This document shows positions 37,001 through 49,200 of a stretch of DNA of 64,000 nucleotides, in pieces. This stretch comes from Symbiodinium kawagutii. Taxonomy: Eukaryota > Sar > Dinophyceae > Suessiales > Symbiodiniaceae. A program made the position numbers and the translations under genes. The notes under the pieces were generated by a model that had not been told where the DNA came from, made no database searches, and saw only the letters and a list, made by a program, of their open reading frames with translations. The DNA is taken from the NCBI GenBank assembly GCA_009767595.1, contig VSDK01020682.1, positions 101,123 through 165,122 of the forward strand, given 5' to 3'. How positions within the stretch are numbered: position 1 is the first letter of the stretch; every line of letters begins with the position of its first letter.

Positions 37001-39987
37001 GCTGATGGTAGAATTGGCAGATCACCACCTGCTGAGCTGGCAAGATTTGTGATGGTTCACTGCCTCCCTAACAGCAGGATCTCCTATTAGATCTGACTAC
37101 CTGAGCATCTGCGAAAAAGCAGGTGGTGGCAAGTTGCAACTGCTTGGTTAACTGGGGCTGCTTGCCTTGGGATATCGGTAGTTGCTGGGCGCTTTTGTCG
37201 GGAGGACGCGGAGTGGTTTGGTGAGAGCATCAGGTTGAAATATGAACAGAGTATCCACGAGCCTAGCTTCAGAGCGTTGGTGCTGCAGTTCGGTCAGACT
37301 CAACCATTTTCTCCGAATCAACACCTAAAGTAGAGAGGCACAGTACAACGCGGCAATCATTCGAGATCTGGCTGATTCCAGGTACCCGCAGGGTCCTTTC
37401 CGGTCTTCAGTATCTATATAGTGATCTTTGAGTTCAGGAACCCTGTCAGAATTCCTCAACCAACCTAGGGCATCCTAGGGCTATGAATACCCTTCGGAAA
37501 TCGAATCCATTCAGGAAAGTGATCGTACCCTGTTGATGTAAACATTCCAATAATTTTGTTTTTCTACTTTTCCCCGAAACCAATCAGCCAACCACATCGT
37601 TCTTCAAAATAAATCCATGTGAATACAAATCCATATGAATACATTGAATACACCACCACCGGGGGGTTATTAAGAGCTGAATGTACTATTACTATATCCA
37701 TCCGGCTGCTACAACGTGGCTGCTTCCCTTGGTAGGTGGACTTCAACGAAGATGGGATGATCTCCCAGGACGACCGCTATGGATGTTGATCTCAGCTTGA
37801 GACAGGTTGCTGGTTGTGGGCAGTGTGATGTTGTTTGCTCGTTGGTGGTTTGATTGACATGTTTGATTTTCCCTGGCCCTAGTCTCAATAAATGGTTGGC
37901 TGGCTGACTAAAATTGCTCATATGTAGGGGTTCAAACCACACACACACACACCAGCCAGTTGGGCACAGAAATCGCGAGACACCTCGCGGCTGTTTGGGT
38001 TGGGTTCTTGAAGCAGATGCTCAATCCCCAGAGGCCGGCGCGCGCATGAGCGGTGTGTAGCGTTTGGTGCATTTTGATGCATTCTTGGGGGGCGACTAAC
38101 TATTCAGTAAAGTAAAGACCTCCAAACAAAGTCCGTAAAGAAGGGTCCATTAATTTTTAAGCATATTTCAACTCGATATTGTGGTTTCTTAATCAGGGGT
38201 ACCCCCAAATTATCCATGACTAACCATTTACAGCAAGAACTCATCCATTTTTGGGGTTCCCTATTTTGACAAACATCCATATTTGCTCTCCTCCTTCCCT
38301 ATTGTGTTGTTGTTCCCATGTTTTTTTGGGGTTCCCTATTTTTTGTTTCACTGCTGATGGACGTGCGTGCACGCACGTCCATCAGCCGCCAGAGCTCGGG
38401 GGCGCAGGATGAGCTGATGCGCGCCAGTGGCTCCGAAGAGAACCACTTTGAGTTGATCAGTTTCCACGACACCGATGGTGATGGCAAGGTCGGGAGGGGG
38501 GGATGACTGGTGGCTGGTTGCCATGGTTGACCCCTATGGCTGGCTAATGATCAATGATTGTTTTAGTATGTTTTAGTGGCAAGTGATATGGTGGTTATAG
38601 AGTTGTACCTGGATGACTGATGGTTGGCTAATGATCAATGATTGTTTTTGATGGTTGTATTTTACAATGATAAATGATTATGGCTGGTTAATGGTCATTG
38701 ATTGATGGCTGGTATTTATAGCTGATTTGTTTATGATATGTGGTAAGTGATGATGGTTATACAGTTGTACCTATGCGGCTGGTTCTTTGCCATGATTAAT
38801 GGAAGGATGGCTATTGGAAGGAGGTTGGCTCATGATCCATGATAGGGGTTCTGCATGGTCGTCGTTAATGATGATGATTATACCAGATGCTCATGGAATG
38901 TCGGTTCAGAATGGGGGAATGCTTAGATCAACCAGTTGATTTACCCGAAGAATACCGGGAAAAAAATATAAGCCTGGTATTCTTGATGGGTTATAGTTAT
39001 GCTTAATAAGCCAAATTAATCCACTGGTTATTAATATCAGGCTTATGATCAATAACCATGAGGGAGCAGGCTTGGAGCCTTGATGAGCCTTGATGAGCCT
39101 TGAGAAGGACTCCTTTTGAACCAAACCTTTCGCAAGACGGAGCTTTAACTCTGAGAAAATGAGATGTCACACAGCCCCTGACACGAACTCGTGAGTTGAT
39201 GATGTTGCGGGGGTTCGGGCCTTGATCTATTTTGATAATTTGATGGAAGTCTTCCTAAAGATTAAAGGCTTCAAAAGGGGTCAGTGGCATCGTACAGATT
39301 CAATGATTGCGGTTTCATTTGAACAATTTCCCTCAGCCGCTGGTTCATTCTTGTAAGTCGGGCCTAGCCTCTTAGACGGGATATGATGGGATTGTTCATG
39401 GCTTGCCATGGCAATTCCCTGCCACCCAAAAAAGGCAGGGCATTTGACGTGCCTTGACTTTTAGTATTCAACCAAGTTCATAGCGGATCATATATGATTA
39501 CCAAGTCCATAGAGCATAATGACTAAGCAGATTGCGGATTTGATTACCGATCATTTCATCAACCAGTTCCATTGCCACAAGTCTTCAGAACAGTTCTGTT
39601 GATTCAATTGTTCTTAAATGTTTATCGGCCAGATCACCAACTCTAGCTGATTGGCAGGTACCAGGTATATACTTGTTTTTGGCTCGTGAAAAACATGAAA
39701 ATATTGTATTTGTCATTGTTTCTGTCTTGGTTTATTTGATTCTGATTAGTTATTTGTTGTACAAAGCCTTGGTTGTTTGTTATAGGTTGGTATTCATATA
39801 ATCAAAGCCTTGCAGTCTTGGTGAATTTGTTGGTTGTTTGACTTCTGAGGTGTTGACCCTGAACTGGCCAAAGCTTCCAAGCTTTTAGCTGAGACGCTCC
39901 CAGGTGAGCAAGAAGGAGCTGATTGACAGCTGGGTGATGTTTGCTGTGGCCACGCACGAGGCCAACAAACAGAAGGAGACTCGTTGA
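33964..39987 (+). CDS. PH-domain and EF-hand protein gene (multi-exon, 5' end missing)
   Basis: Exons seen: 33,964-34,092 and 35,132-35,235 (PH domain, joined in phase by a normal GT-AG intron), 35,978 to about 36,075 (PH C-terminal helix), 37,736 to about 37,775 (EF-hand loop), 38,386-38,488 and 39,904-39,987 (second EF-hand split by an intron, then stop). PH domains bind phosphoinositides or proteins; EF-hands bind calcium, so the product is plausibly a Ca2+-responsive membrane-recruited protein. Order and strand support one gene, but only two joins (exon 1-2 and the last two exons) are proven by phase. The PH and EF-hand parts could be two adjacent genes. The start codon was not found. Confidence 0.55.
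35132..35235 (+). CDS. PH domain, second exon seen
   Basis: 2 bases plus 34 codons; acceptor CGCCTCCAG, donor ACC|GTGGAT. The split glycine codon joins exon 1 in phase. Encodes SKPTECIRLADCVDVLGARY and VEASLAVKT, the middle strands of a PH domain. Confidence 0.7.
35978..36075 (+). CDS. PH C-terminal helix exon, 3' border uncertain
   Basis: After acceptor TTCGAGCAG the frame reads EQKKWRSFIGRFLSPHRSRM up to a TGA at 36,083-36,085. The K-K-W pattern fits the conserved tryptophan of the PH C-terminal helix. The donor is probably non-canonical (GC or GA, near 36,060-36,078). An intermediate PH strand exon is missing. Confidence 0.4.
37736..37775 (+). CDS. EF-hand loop exon
   Basis: After acceptor TTGGTAG the frame gives VDFNEDGMISQDD, a 12-residue EF-hand loop (D-F-N-E-D-G-M-I-S-Q-D-D; Asp rather than Glu at position 12). 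The frame stops soon after, so the donor must be just downstream and is probably GA or GC (GACGACCGC). Confidence 0.5.
38195..38270 (-). mobile_element. short dispersed repeat, family C, copy 1
   Basis: About 76 bases, AGGGGTACCCCCAAATTATC to GGGGTTCCCTATTTTGAC. It aligns along its full length with the reverse complement of 44,507-44,590 (shared ATCCA.GACTA..CATTTA.AGCAA core). Located in an intron of the EF-hand gene. Confidence 0.6.
38354..38385. repeat. perfect 32-bp palindrome at an exon start
   Basis: CTGATGGACGTGCGTG is followed directly by its exact reverse complement, with no spacer. The last two bases of the palindrome are the AG acceptor of the EF-hand exon that starts at 38,386. 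Confidence 0.95.
38386..38488 (+). CDS. EF-hand exon (first half of loop)
   Basis: Acceptor CGTCCATCAG, donor GGCAAG|GTCGGG. Encodes GAQDELMRASGSEENHFELI followed by SFHDTDGDGK; the EF-hand loop starts at D-T-D-G-D-G-K and is cut by the intron. Confidence 0.65.
39904..39987 (+). CDS. EF-hand second half and C-terminus
   Basis: 27 codons and a TGA after acceptor GACGCTCCCAG. VSKKELIDSWVMFAVATHEA completes the 12-residue loop exactly (DTDGDGK + VSKKE, Glu at position 12), then ends KQKETR-stop. This is the firmest gene end in the window. Confidence 0.7.
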   Translation: MSKKELIDSWVMFAVATHEANKQKETR

Positions 39988-40402
39988 ATCAGGGCTTCAG
40001 CGCGCGACCACGTGAAGCTTGTGGTGACTCTTGTGGTTGGAGAATGGTGGTGGTCGTTGTCCTTAGTGAGCTTTAGTGTTGTCACAATCATTAGTTGAAC
40101 TGCATGAAGACTTAAGAAACATTTATGTACGGTCACGAGTATCACCGTCATTGTTAGTTGGTGTTTGCTAGTATGCTGCTGTCACTGACTAGCATCATGA
40201 TTGATCATTGTTGGTTGTTGATGTTTTCAGTGATGAGCAACCATATATTGAGTTGATCACTTTCAGCTCCGCTGAAACCCAGCATGGAGATAAAAAGAGA
40301 GAGAGAGAGAGAAAGATATGGAGGTCAGGTCTGATTCACAATCATCTCTCCACAGCCAAGAGAAATATATGTTTCATCTCCTATGACTGTGAATGGAGTA
40401 TT

Positions 40403-40479
40403 TCTCAAAATAGGGTGCCCCTCAATGATCCATGATAGACAAGAAACAACAATAAGCCACCTATTTTTGGGGTCCTCTA
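40403..40479 (-). mobile_element. short dispersed repeat, family C, copy 2
   Basis: Left end CTCAAAATAGGGTGCCCCTC, right end CCTATTTTTGGGGTCCTCT. Its reverse complement matches 44,507-44,590 including AATAGGTGGCTTATTG versus AATAGGTAGTTTATTG. Lies downstream of the PH/EF-hand gene. Confidence 0.6.
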
Positions 40480-41186
40480 CGGCTTGAGAAACCACCAACT
40501 CAGTTGGATATTGTTGTGCCCTGAAGCGCTGGCATTCGAGGCGAATCAGAAGACGGAACTCTGAGCCTATTGCGGTGCAGAAACTGGTCCAGTTGCCCTG
40601 CTGGGTTGGTCCCCACATTGCCGATTTGGATGGGGGCTGGGAGGTATTCGAAGGTCAGAAGTCCAAGGTCAGACATTTTTTTCCAAGGTCCGAGAACGGG
40701 TTATTTAAGGTCCAAAACTGCAGATCATGTCAACCCCTATTTGCTACATATCCAAAGGCGGGTAAATGGTTAAATATATTGATCAATTGAATCGAATTGA
40801 TCTATACTTTCAGTGGACCGTGCTGTTTAGCTCAATGTTGCAGAACGGATGATGTGAATTGATGTGATGTGTAGTGATTAGTCTAAGAAGTGTTTTGACT
40901 ACTGTAGTATAAGAACCATTTAGATAACTTAATTCCTAATAGATGGATTGTGGCTTCACGTTCGAACGATCTCAGTGATTATACAGTATGGTTGAAGATC
41001 ACATAGTAGACAACAGGCAACAGTGGATCAGAGGATTCTCTGTATATACGAGGCTGCTGATGAATTATGGGTATCTTTCCCAAAGACGAAACAATTTAGC
41101 AAGAAACCTTCATCCTTTTTCCAGGGGTACTCCGTTTGATACGTTGAGAAATCCGTTTTTATCAAATACTGGCGATGATAAATCGT

Positions 41187-41362
41187 TCAAGGGAATGGTT
41201 TATCATGTAGCCCAAGCATAGCCACTGACATCCTTTTCAGCTTGGATACTTCAGCTGCCACGATGGATAGCTGCATCCATGTGACGTGCGTTTCGGCTCC
41301 AGCGTCAGTTAACTCCTGGGCCTTGCGCGCCATTTTTGACATGTCCTTAGTGCGCCGCTTGG
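41187..41362 (-). CDS. possible reverse-strand exon, weakly MADS-like
   Basis: On the minus strand, after an acceptor-like GGCGCAG, the open frame reads KRRTKDMSKMARKAQELTDA then GAETHVTWMQLS. The basic KRR, K-A-x-E-L helix and following GAE-x-H-V-T strand resemble the start of a MADS box, but the match is partial and made by eye. It would be the only coding segment on this strand. It may be an isolated pseudo-exon. Confidence 0.25.
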
Positions 41363-42540
41363 CTGCGCCAGTGGGGGATCGCAAGCGACGTCAGTTTCTC
41401 ATGTGATGTTTCAGCTCCCCCAAGCATCGAAGGTGCGTCCTAGCTTTAACAAAAATGTGCCCTCCGTACTTTGCATTACCAAATGACGCCATGGATTGCC
41501 AGTTGCATCCATCCAAACCTTTGGATGGCGACTTGCAATGGTGAGTCAGGGTTGCAAGTTACATTTTGTGATTTATTCCTAGTCAGTGTTATGTGTGGCA
41601 AGTCTGCACCAGCTCACATGCCTCCATTTGAGGACTCACAAGGCTTCTCGGCAGCAGGAGCTGGCTCAAGGGAGGTCAGGATGGAACCCATGGGGAAGCT
41701 GAGGGGTGGTGCGCCCCAACCACCATTGCTGTGGGAGCACCCGTGTGATACAGTCGAGGCCAGGTGGATGAAAGTTTGCGGAGAGCAAGTGATGATTTGG
41801 CAGAAAGGATTCCTGACAAAGTTGTAGTTGTTGTATAGATGTAGTGTATTATGTAACATGGAGGGGTGCGCATCATTGCAGCTGCCGCGTTGAAACTCCC
41901 TGGGGCTGGTTGGACGCTGAGGCGGTAAGGCTCCATGTCTGGAGGCTTCAAAGATTCCTTCACCAAGGATGACTCCAAAGAGGACGTGCTTGGACACTTG
42001 GTGGCTCTGGATCTTGGGTTCAGGGGGTCCACCTTTAGGGGGTCATGGTTCAAGGAGGAGTTTTATTTTAGGCATCCTTGACCGTATTTCATCAAGGATC
42101 AATGGTGGAGATTCACTATGAATAGTTGGGCCGGGTTTTTCGGGCCGTGGCAGCTCTTTGAACAGAAACTGTGGTGATCAGGTCGGTATATGTTCTGCTA
42201 TGTTGGGGAATCTTGAGCGTGGTGCCCTTGTGCGAAGATCACTTTGGTTCAGGTTGGCCAAGCGTTCCTGATGCACATTTATCTCATATTTGTTCCATAG
42301 TAAAGCCCAAGCCAAGAAGATGGATGAAGATGCAGGCTTTGTGGCGTTGCCAACTGCTTACCCCATTTTTCATGGGTGATTTGAGCATAATTATGTGCGT
42401 TTTGTTTGAAAGTACTTTTGGATTTTGCTTTGGCCGTTTGTTCGCCTTCTAAGGGCGTGTTTTGTTCAACTTTTGGAAAATCCTGTGTTTCGGTGCTCCG
42501 CTGGTTGTTTTTTCTTGGGAATGCCCGCCGGCATGCTGAG

Positions 42541-42577
42541 GATACGATGACACTGCCTTCTACTACTTCGTGGCTCA
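42541..42577 (+). CDS. SEC63: SEC63 exon, N-terminal YDD motif
   Basis: 2 bases, 11 codons, 2 bases, after acceptor GGCATGCTGAG; GA donor (CA|GAGCAG). YDDTAFYYFVA corresponds to the conserved N-terminal YDD-x-x-x-FFYF of Sec63 proteins. Confidence 0.65.
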
Positions 42578-45500
42578 GAGCAGAAATAGCGGAGCCTCCA
42601 AATCCAGCTCTTGGTGGATGATTTTGGGTAGTGATTACGGTAGTGATGGTTTTTGATGGTATACAACGGTTCATAGTTCACACTTGCTTAAATGGTCAAC
42701 AGCAGGGGGTAGTACATACCTTGACATTGGGTGGTATGGCATGGCTCCCTTCACCCAATGCTTCAACCCAGCAACTGCCCTTATTCGTGCCTCTGGAGTC
42801 CGTGCTGTACACTCACGCTGGATGATGGTTGTGGTCATTCCATTTTGCATCATACCACTCAGAACATATCACAAACCACAAGCCATATACCTTTTGTGTA
42901 CTTGTGTTGGTGGATCATCACAATGGATCATGTGCCGTCCATGGGAGCACGCATCCAGAACAGTAAGCCAGAGATGTTGAATTGTGCAACAGCGTTAGCC
43001 ACATTGTCACGATTACTGCAACGGTAGGTCCAACAACTTCCCAAGCGGCATCAATTTTTTGCATGGAGTGTTTTTGACATGTTTTTGACCTGCTGCATAC
43101 ATGATTGAGACTGACCTTTACACACCCACACTCAAAGATCTAGCTGGAACAGTCCGGGGACAAAAACATCCATCAAGTGGATCTCTGAACCAAAAATGAT
43201 CGGGAAAAACCATTTGAGATACCCTCATACAAGTTGAACCAGTCAACAGCTTTGATGTTGTTGCTTGGGTGTCCCTTCTCGACCAGGTAGTCTCGGTGTT
43301 GACCTGTGTCGCTGTCCCTTGGACCTTGTCCTTCCTGTACAGCTTCTTTCGGCACGGTCACGATGCTGACAACGAGTTTCCCAAGAGAAGCAGCGACGGT
43401 AGCAAGTTGAAACTTGGCAGAGGAGCTGTTGAGGCCAAGCAGCGAGAACTTTTGACTGAAATCAGCGGAGGTTACCCATAAAGGGATTTTTTTTTGGCAG
43501 CACCCATGTTCTAAGGTTTGAGTCCTTCTGGGCAAAATTCCATTGACCATGTTTTTGACCTGCGGCCTTTGCGATGCATTTGGGCGGTTCGTACCAGGGA
43601 CTGTGCCGTCAGCAGACTAAGAAGTGTTTGGTTGTGCAGGCCTCAAGTTGGTGACAAGTCGATGACCCCGGTTGCAAGTAGGACAACTATCAGATTCTTC
43701 GATCTACAGAGTTCCAACGACTCTTCCAGCTGGCACATCGGGTCCATGATATGCTTCCCGTTGTCTTGTTGGCAGCCAGGAAATATTGTCAAACTGCGGC
43801 CATGGTCGAGAAGGTTGAGACTTCTCGGGCGGAAGCCAGAAGGTTTACGGCAAGGACGGGATTGGTTTACTTGTGACTTGGCAGATGTGCAAGTTGGTCC
43901 TCACCCCCAACCAGGACTTTTTGCTTTTATACCCTGCTAAATGAAAGGAGTTAGTTAGTCATAGAAATTCATAGAACATGAAAGCAATTGAATGGTGGAA
44001 ACAAAATGTACAGTGTGCCAATCCCGACCTGTTGATCACACAGAGTGAAGGCATCGGACAGTGCTTGATCGGATTTCAGTTTTTACATGTTGCTTTTGAA
44101 TGGTTGCCCATTCTCGTGGGCATGCAGCGGGCTTTGAATTTCCCGGTTTTGCTGGAATGTGATTTGATCATGAGACTGGTACAGCCATTGCTCATAATAC
44201 ACAAGTGAACTTGCCTGCTAACTGTTGCAAATGCACAAGGGGTAGCAAACCATAGAAGGCAAAAAGTGGCGTGTTTGTGGGTTCAACACCAACAGTTCCC
44301 CAGCTGTTCACTTCCTAGCCATGACCAGTCACCCGGATTGCCTGGGATGTTCACCCCTTTCCTTGGACCGTCGTGGCGCCACATGGCTTCACTAAGGATC
44401 CAGACGGTGGTGCTCTCGATCATTTGGGCGGTGATTTTCGGAACCATGGCACAGCTGGGCCACGAGAAAGAAATTCAGCGCCTGGGCTCATGATGGGTCA
44501 TGGGGTGAGAATAGGGAACCCCCCAAAATAGGTAGTTTATTGCTATAAATGACTAGTATTGGATGATTTAGGGGTCCCCTATTTTTAAGAAGCACCCAGA
44601 TGAACTCCATGATGACTCGAAATGTGGTCGGAACCTTTGTTTATGGACGACCTCATGTTTTTTTTTTTCGATGTGGGACCATTTTACACCAGTATGGATA
44701 CAGATGGTAGTGGTTGGAACTTGTTGCAATCAGAGTCGTGGGAGGCTTGGAGCGCAAGCGTTTCAGTGGCGACGGCTTGTGCCCCAGGAAATTTGATCCC
44801 TTTGAGATCTTGGATGTCACACCACAGTCTACTGGCTCGCAAATTAAGCGAGCATATCGGAAGTTGTCCTTGAACTACCATCCGGACCCTTGGCTCATTT
44901 GTAGCTCAGACGCTGCACGATGTTTGCTTTTTTCTGAGTGATTCACTGGCCGGGGTGCTCGCATTTCAATTTTGGAAGGCCTTTGTGGTGCAGTATATTG
45001 CATATCGCACTGTAGTGACAAGAGTATCCAGAACTGCCAGCTACAGCTAGGTATCAGCTTTGCATCGTAATAGCAAAATTTGTTTGGCGAATTTATTTCA
45101 ATTGAATCAATTCACTCACAGCTTTGCAGCGGACAGCATTGGATTGCTCCAAACGCATACCTCCGGGTCTTGCAGTGATCCTTGTATGGTCTCAGCTACT
45201 TGATTTGAATTTGTTTCAGGTCATTCCATGGATGCACTATGAATTGGATCCAAGATTTTCTGGCAAGCAATCTGAAGTGTATAGACTTCCCCTATATAGA
45301 TTGCTGGATTCTTCCCCAAATACTAGTAATGGAGAGCTTCAGTGGGCCAAATCTGAGTTTTTGAGTGGAAGCTGTTTCTGCTGAGATTTGTTGGAAGGGA
45401 CCAGCTGCAATCCGTTGCCAACCGCTGGCTGGTTTCTTAGGACAAGAATCCCGATGATCCTTTAGCTGCCTCGCGCTTCATTCAGATTACCAAAGCCTAC

Positions 45501-46198
45501 CAAGCTTTGACTGAACCTTGGAGAAGATCAAGGAGATCGAGGGAGGAGTGCCGTGTAGTTTGTTGACCCTGGATGAAGCTAAACCCCAGGTTGATTAACT
45601 GGGGATTTACCATTTTAACCAAAAACAAGTTGGCTTTTAGGGGATACCCCCTATTAATCAACCAGGGGTTTATTAATCCTGGGTTAACATTAATCCAGGT
45701 TTGATGCAAAGCGCAGTTGGTTGCCTTCCGTAGGCAGTGCTAACATGCGCCAAGATGTACCAAGCATGTTTTGTTAGTTGATTTCAATGGTGAGCAACCG
45801 CTCTCATTGCGAGTTGTGTTTGCACTGCGAGGGAACCATGGCTAGCGGGTATGGCTTTCGGGGCGGCTTTGTCGAATCATGAGGGCGTCGTTCTCGATGG
45901 AAGGGAAAGAAATCATGCAGAGGAATGCTTGACGTTCGACGCATTTTCAAGTGACAGGCTTATTTGTATTGCTGGGATCAAGTTGCAAGAAATACGCTAG
46001 AAGAAGCCTCGCATTAGAGGGGCTGTCCTTGCTCAGCATGTTTCCATGATTATTTGATTGTTTTTGTGCAAACCTGATGAAAATAATCACAAAGAAATCT
46101 TCGGAGTCATTCAAGAGGAGTCAGTTTACTTGGCCAGAGGCAGCCAGCTTGCAATGACATTGCGGCTCAGAGACAGGTAGACAGACAGACAGACAGAC

Positions 46199-46245
<47 letters not shown>

Positions 46246-49200
46246 CGATTGGCAGATCAAGAATGGTACCAAGTTAGACATACGACATTTGGATGCAATG
46301 ATAGGCATGCAGAAACATGGTGTAACACAAACAATGTTTCATTTACACGTCTACCTGCAAACATTTGATTCCTCATGATGTAAACCCGGAGATTGGTTTC
46401 AAAGAATCTGAAGTGTTGCAGTTTTTTCACAGGTTCTCTAACGTGGCTGTAAGCCTACAACTGTGCGAAATCTCCGGGCGGGAGACTGGCTGTGCCCTTC
46501 CTGTCCGGTCGTGTCGCACCAAGGATGAAATCTCCAAGAGGAACTGGGAGAAGTTTGGGAGCCTTGGCGCCAGCTGAGGGCTTGAGACATGGTGATCAGC
46601 ATCTCAGTGACCCATCTCCTAGGGGAAAGTGATGAGGTCAGGCTTTTTAGCGGGGGATCTCACAATGGAATAAAATGGACCGGGTAGTTATATGTAGTCA
46701 TGACAGTCCCTTGGGGTATGACAAGAAATCCCTTGCAGATCATGTTTTTGTCGATTCAAGTCTTTGTGGATGACAGCCTGCTGTTGAGAATCCAGCCCAA
46801 GTGCTCACAGAATCATGTGTTTTTATTGTTTTCCATTGCCCCAGCGTCCACTCACCTTTAAACGGCCCGGGTTTAGTTGATGGAATCTGGCTTTTTTTGC
46901 GGCTGTTTCCTGATAATGCCCAGAGTCCCTATTTATGCTTGCCACATATGGTGTGACGGGGAGGGACAACGGCAGGTACCCCTGCACCCAGCAAGTCATT
47001 GCACCAAGGAATCCGGATGGCCCTCAAGTCAACAAGGTTGGCATTGGCCTTCCTAGATTTCTTTTGGAAAAAGATGCCTGGCAAGCTTTGCAGCACTCAC
47101 TGCGTTTGAGTGACATGAAATTGGATTTGTGAACGGCTGCAATGTCACGAGGTTGAATATATGTTCTTACATTCATTTGGATCATATCAATTTGTTGTGC
47201 TCGGAAGCGGTCATGCTACCCGGGAAGCGATCGGTCAAGAATCAGATGGTATTCAGTTTGCTGCGTTTGCATTATAGGTAGTAGTGGGTCATTATGCCTG
47301 TACCACTCTTAGAATCTCTCAAGACTGTTTCTTTGCGTGTTTTTTGAGATGTATTGAGCCGAGTTGGCCAGAACTTCAATCACTGAAAGTGCGGGGTTCT
47401 TGTGTTTCATCTCCAGACCCATGGGCAACATGTTTGATGATCTATGAAGATGACGCCCTTGGCCCAGGAGAATCACCTCATGATTTTGTGCAGCTTTTTC
47501 TTTGTGATTGTCATTTTGGTCCCCATGACCTTCATTTGCTACTACCAGAACAGTCGGAACTTCGCCGTCAACGGGGACCCTCGGCTGACTCAGCTGACTT
47601 CTCCTTGCTTCACTTTGCGCAAGTGTGTCACTTTGGTGAGACTACACGTGTGCGCTCAGGTGATGATAGAAACTCTGCAATTCCTCGGGCCTCTTGGATG
47701 ATTGGGGTTCAGTGGCACTGGGTCCGTCCACGATGTCTCGGGGAAACAAGTGCTTTGGAGGCACTTTTCTTCAAGGTTGCGCTCAAAATTCTACTGTTAT
47801 GATCGCCTAGCACTGTGGGTTTTTTGTTTGCTCAAGTGCTTCGCCTGGCAGTTTGCGGATTTACGTAGTTGTATTATGTAAGCCAAGTGCCTGCCTTCTC
47901 TTGTTTAATGGTTTCTGTGGTAGTGCGCTTGGCATGTCTATTTTTGTTAGTTTCGTTTTGTCGGTTTTGTGGCCTCCCCAAAGGCATGTTTATGTCATGA
48001 ACAGGGGAAATGGCTTACTTGTGGTGTTATCCCGCCCCAGCTGGCATTTGTTCCGTCAACCACTCAGCTGCTAGTTTTAGCAAGCATAGTTGAATAGTTA
48101 GCTGGTAAAAAGTATGAATCAACTGCTACTGTATCAGCGGATTACCAATGAGCTGAAATAAATTTATCAACCATTGTTTTTATCACGCATAAATCCTTGA
48201 CTTGTCTCAGTCAAGCAGTCATGGTGAGTCATGGTGAGTCATAGTGATAGTCAAACCCTAGTGCATACCAACTTCCAATCAGCGGGAGGCCATGATTTCA
48301 GCACAGTTCCAAACCGTATTCACGCAATGGTTGAAGCATCCACTAGCCACAAATCAATGTCAATCACAGTTTTACGCTCAAGTTACCGATCATATCTACC
48401 CTAGCTATATCATGCTATATCGAAATCACTGTTTGACTAAAGTTCCTGATCGCTTCCTTATAGTCTAGATCCTATGTTTGATAGCATTCTGATTGCCATA
48501 CACTTGCAGGTATGTACTGACATTGCAGGTGTACCGTTTTACTATATCTCAAATACCATGTCTAGTTTCTCAGAATTTTCACATGTTATACCCGATGAAT
48601 AGTAATTACTACCTCACCAGCTATACCATCACTTGGATATACAGTTTGTCAACGTGTAGCTAACGCATGTTGATGTTTCGAGTGTATCTCTGGCATGTCT
48701 CAATTCTCACGGCTGCCATCTTGCTCGATTGGGTTGACAGGGCCCTTGAGCTAGCACGTAGCTACCGTGCGCCATATGCGCCAGAAAAGGTCTTGCTGAC
48801 CGTCTGTGACTTGGTGGACTTCGAGTGCTACCGCGGTGAGTGAAGTTGATATTGGTAGCGGAGCCCAAGCCTGGGCTGCCTACCTTGGTGAGGGTTCGAC
48901 TTTTTGCCTTTGTCGAGCTCTACGGCAACCATCACCCTTTGTCTTCAAGAAGTACCCGATTCTGAACTTCTTCGACGGCAACCATGGGAGGTGGTGGAAA
49001 GGGCGGAAATGCTGCACAGCAACCAGCCCAACCTAAGGGATTGGACTCAGGTTTGGCAAAGGCAGCGCCATCTGCGGTGGGTCTAAGCCAAAAGACCTAT
49101 CGAGCCTACAGGAGGCGATTGGATCTCTTCGGTCGTCAATGTCTTCGACGAGGGCACGATGTGGCGATCGAGGGGGCATACCTTGTTCTTTCCCAACTAC

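Larger units (their letters stand above)
39988..42540. other. intergenic stretch before SEC63
   Basis: Holds repeat family C copy 2, a GA-repeat, and a reverse-strand segment with protein-like character (41,187-41,362). An ATG at 42,045 followed by GTTCAAGGAG and a GA donor would join the first SEC63 exon in phase and is a candidate start codon. Confidence 0.4.

Noticed and set aside
44688-44720. EF-hand-like peptide MDTDGSGW
   Set aside because: It falls in a SEC63 intron, the rest of the 12-residue loop does not fit, and flanking helices are absent.
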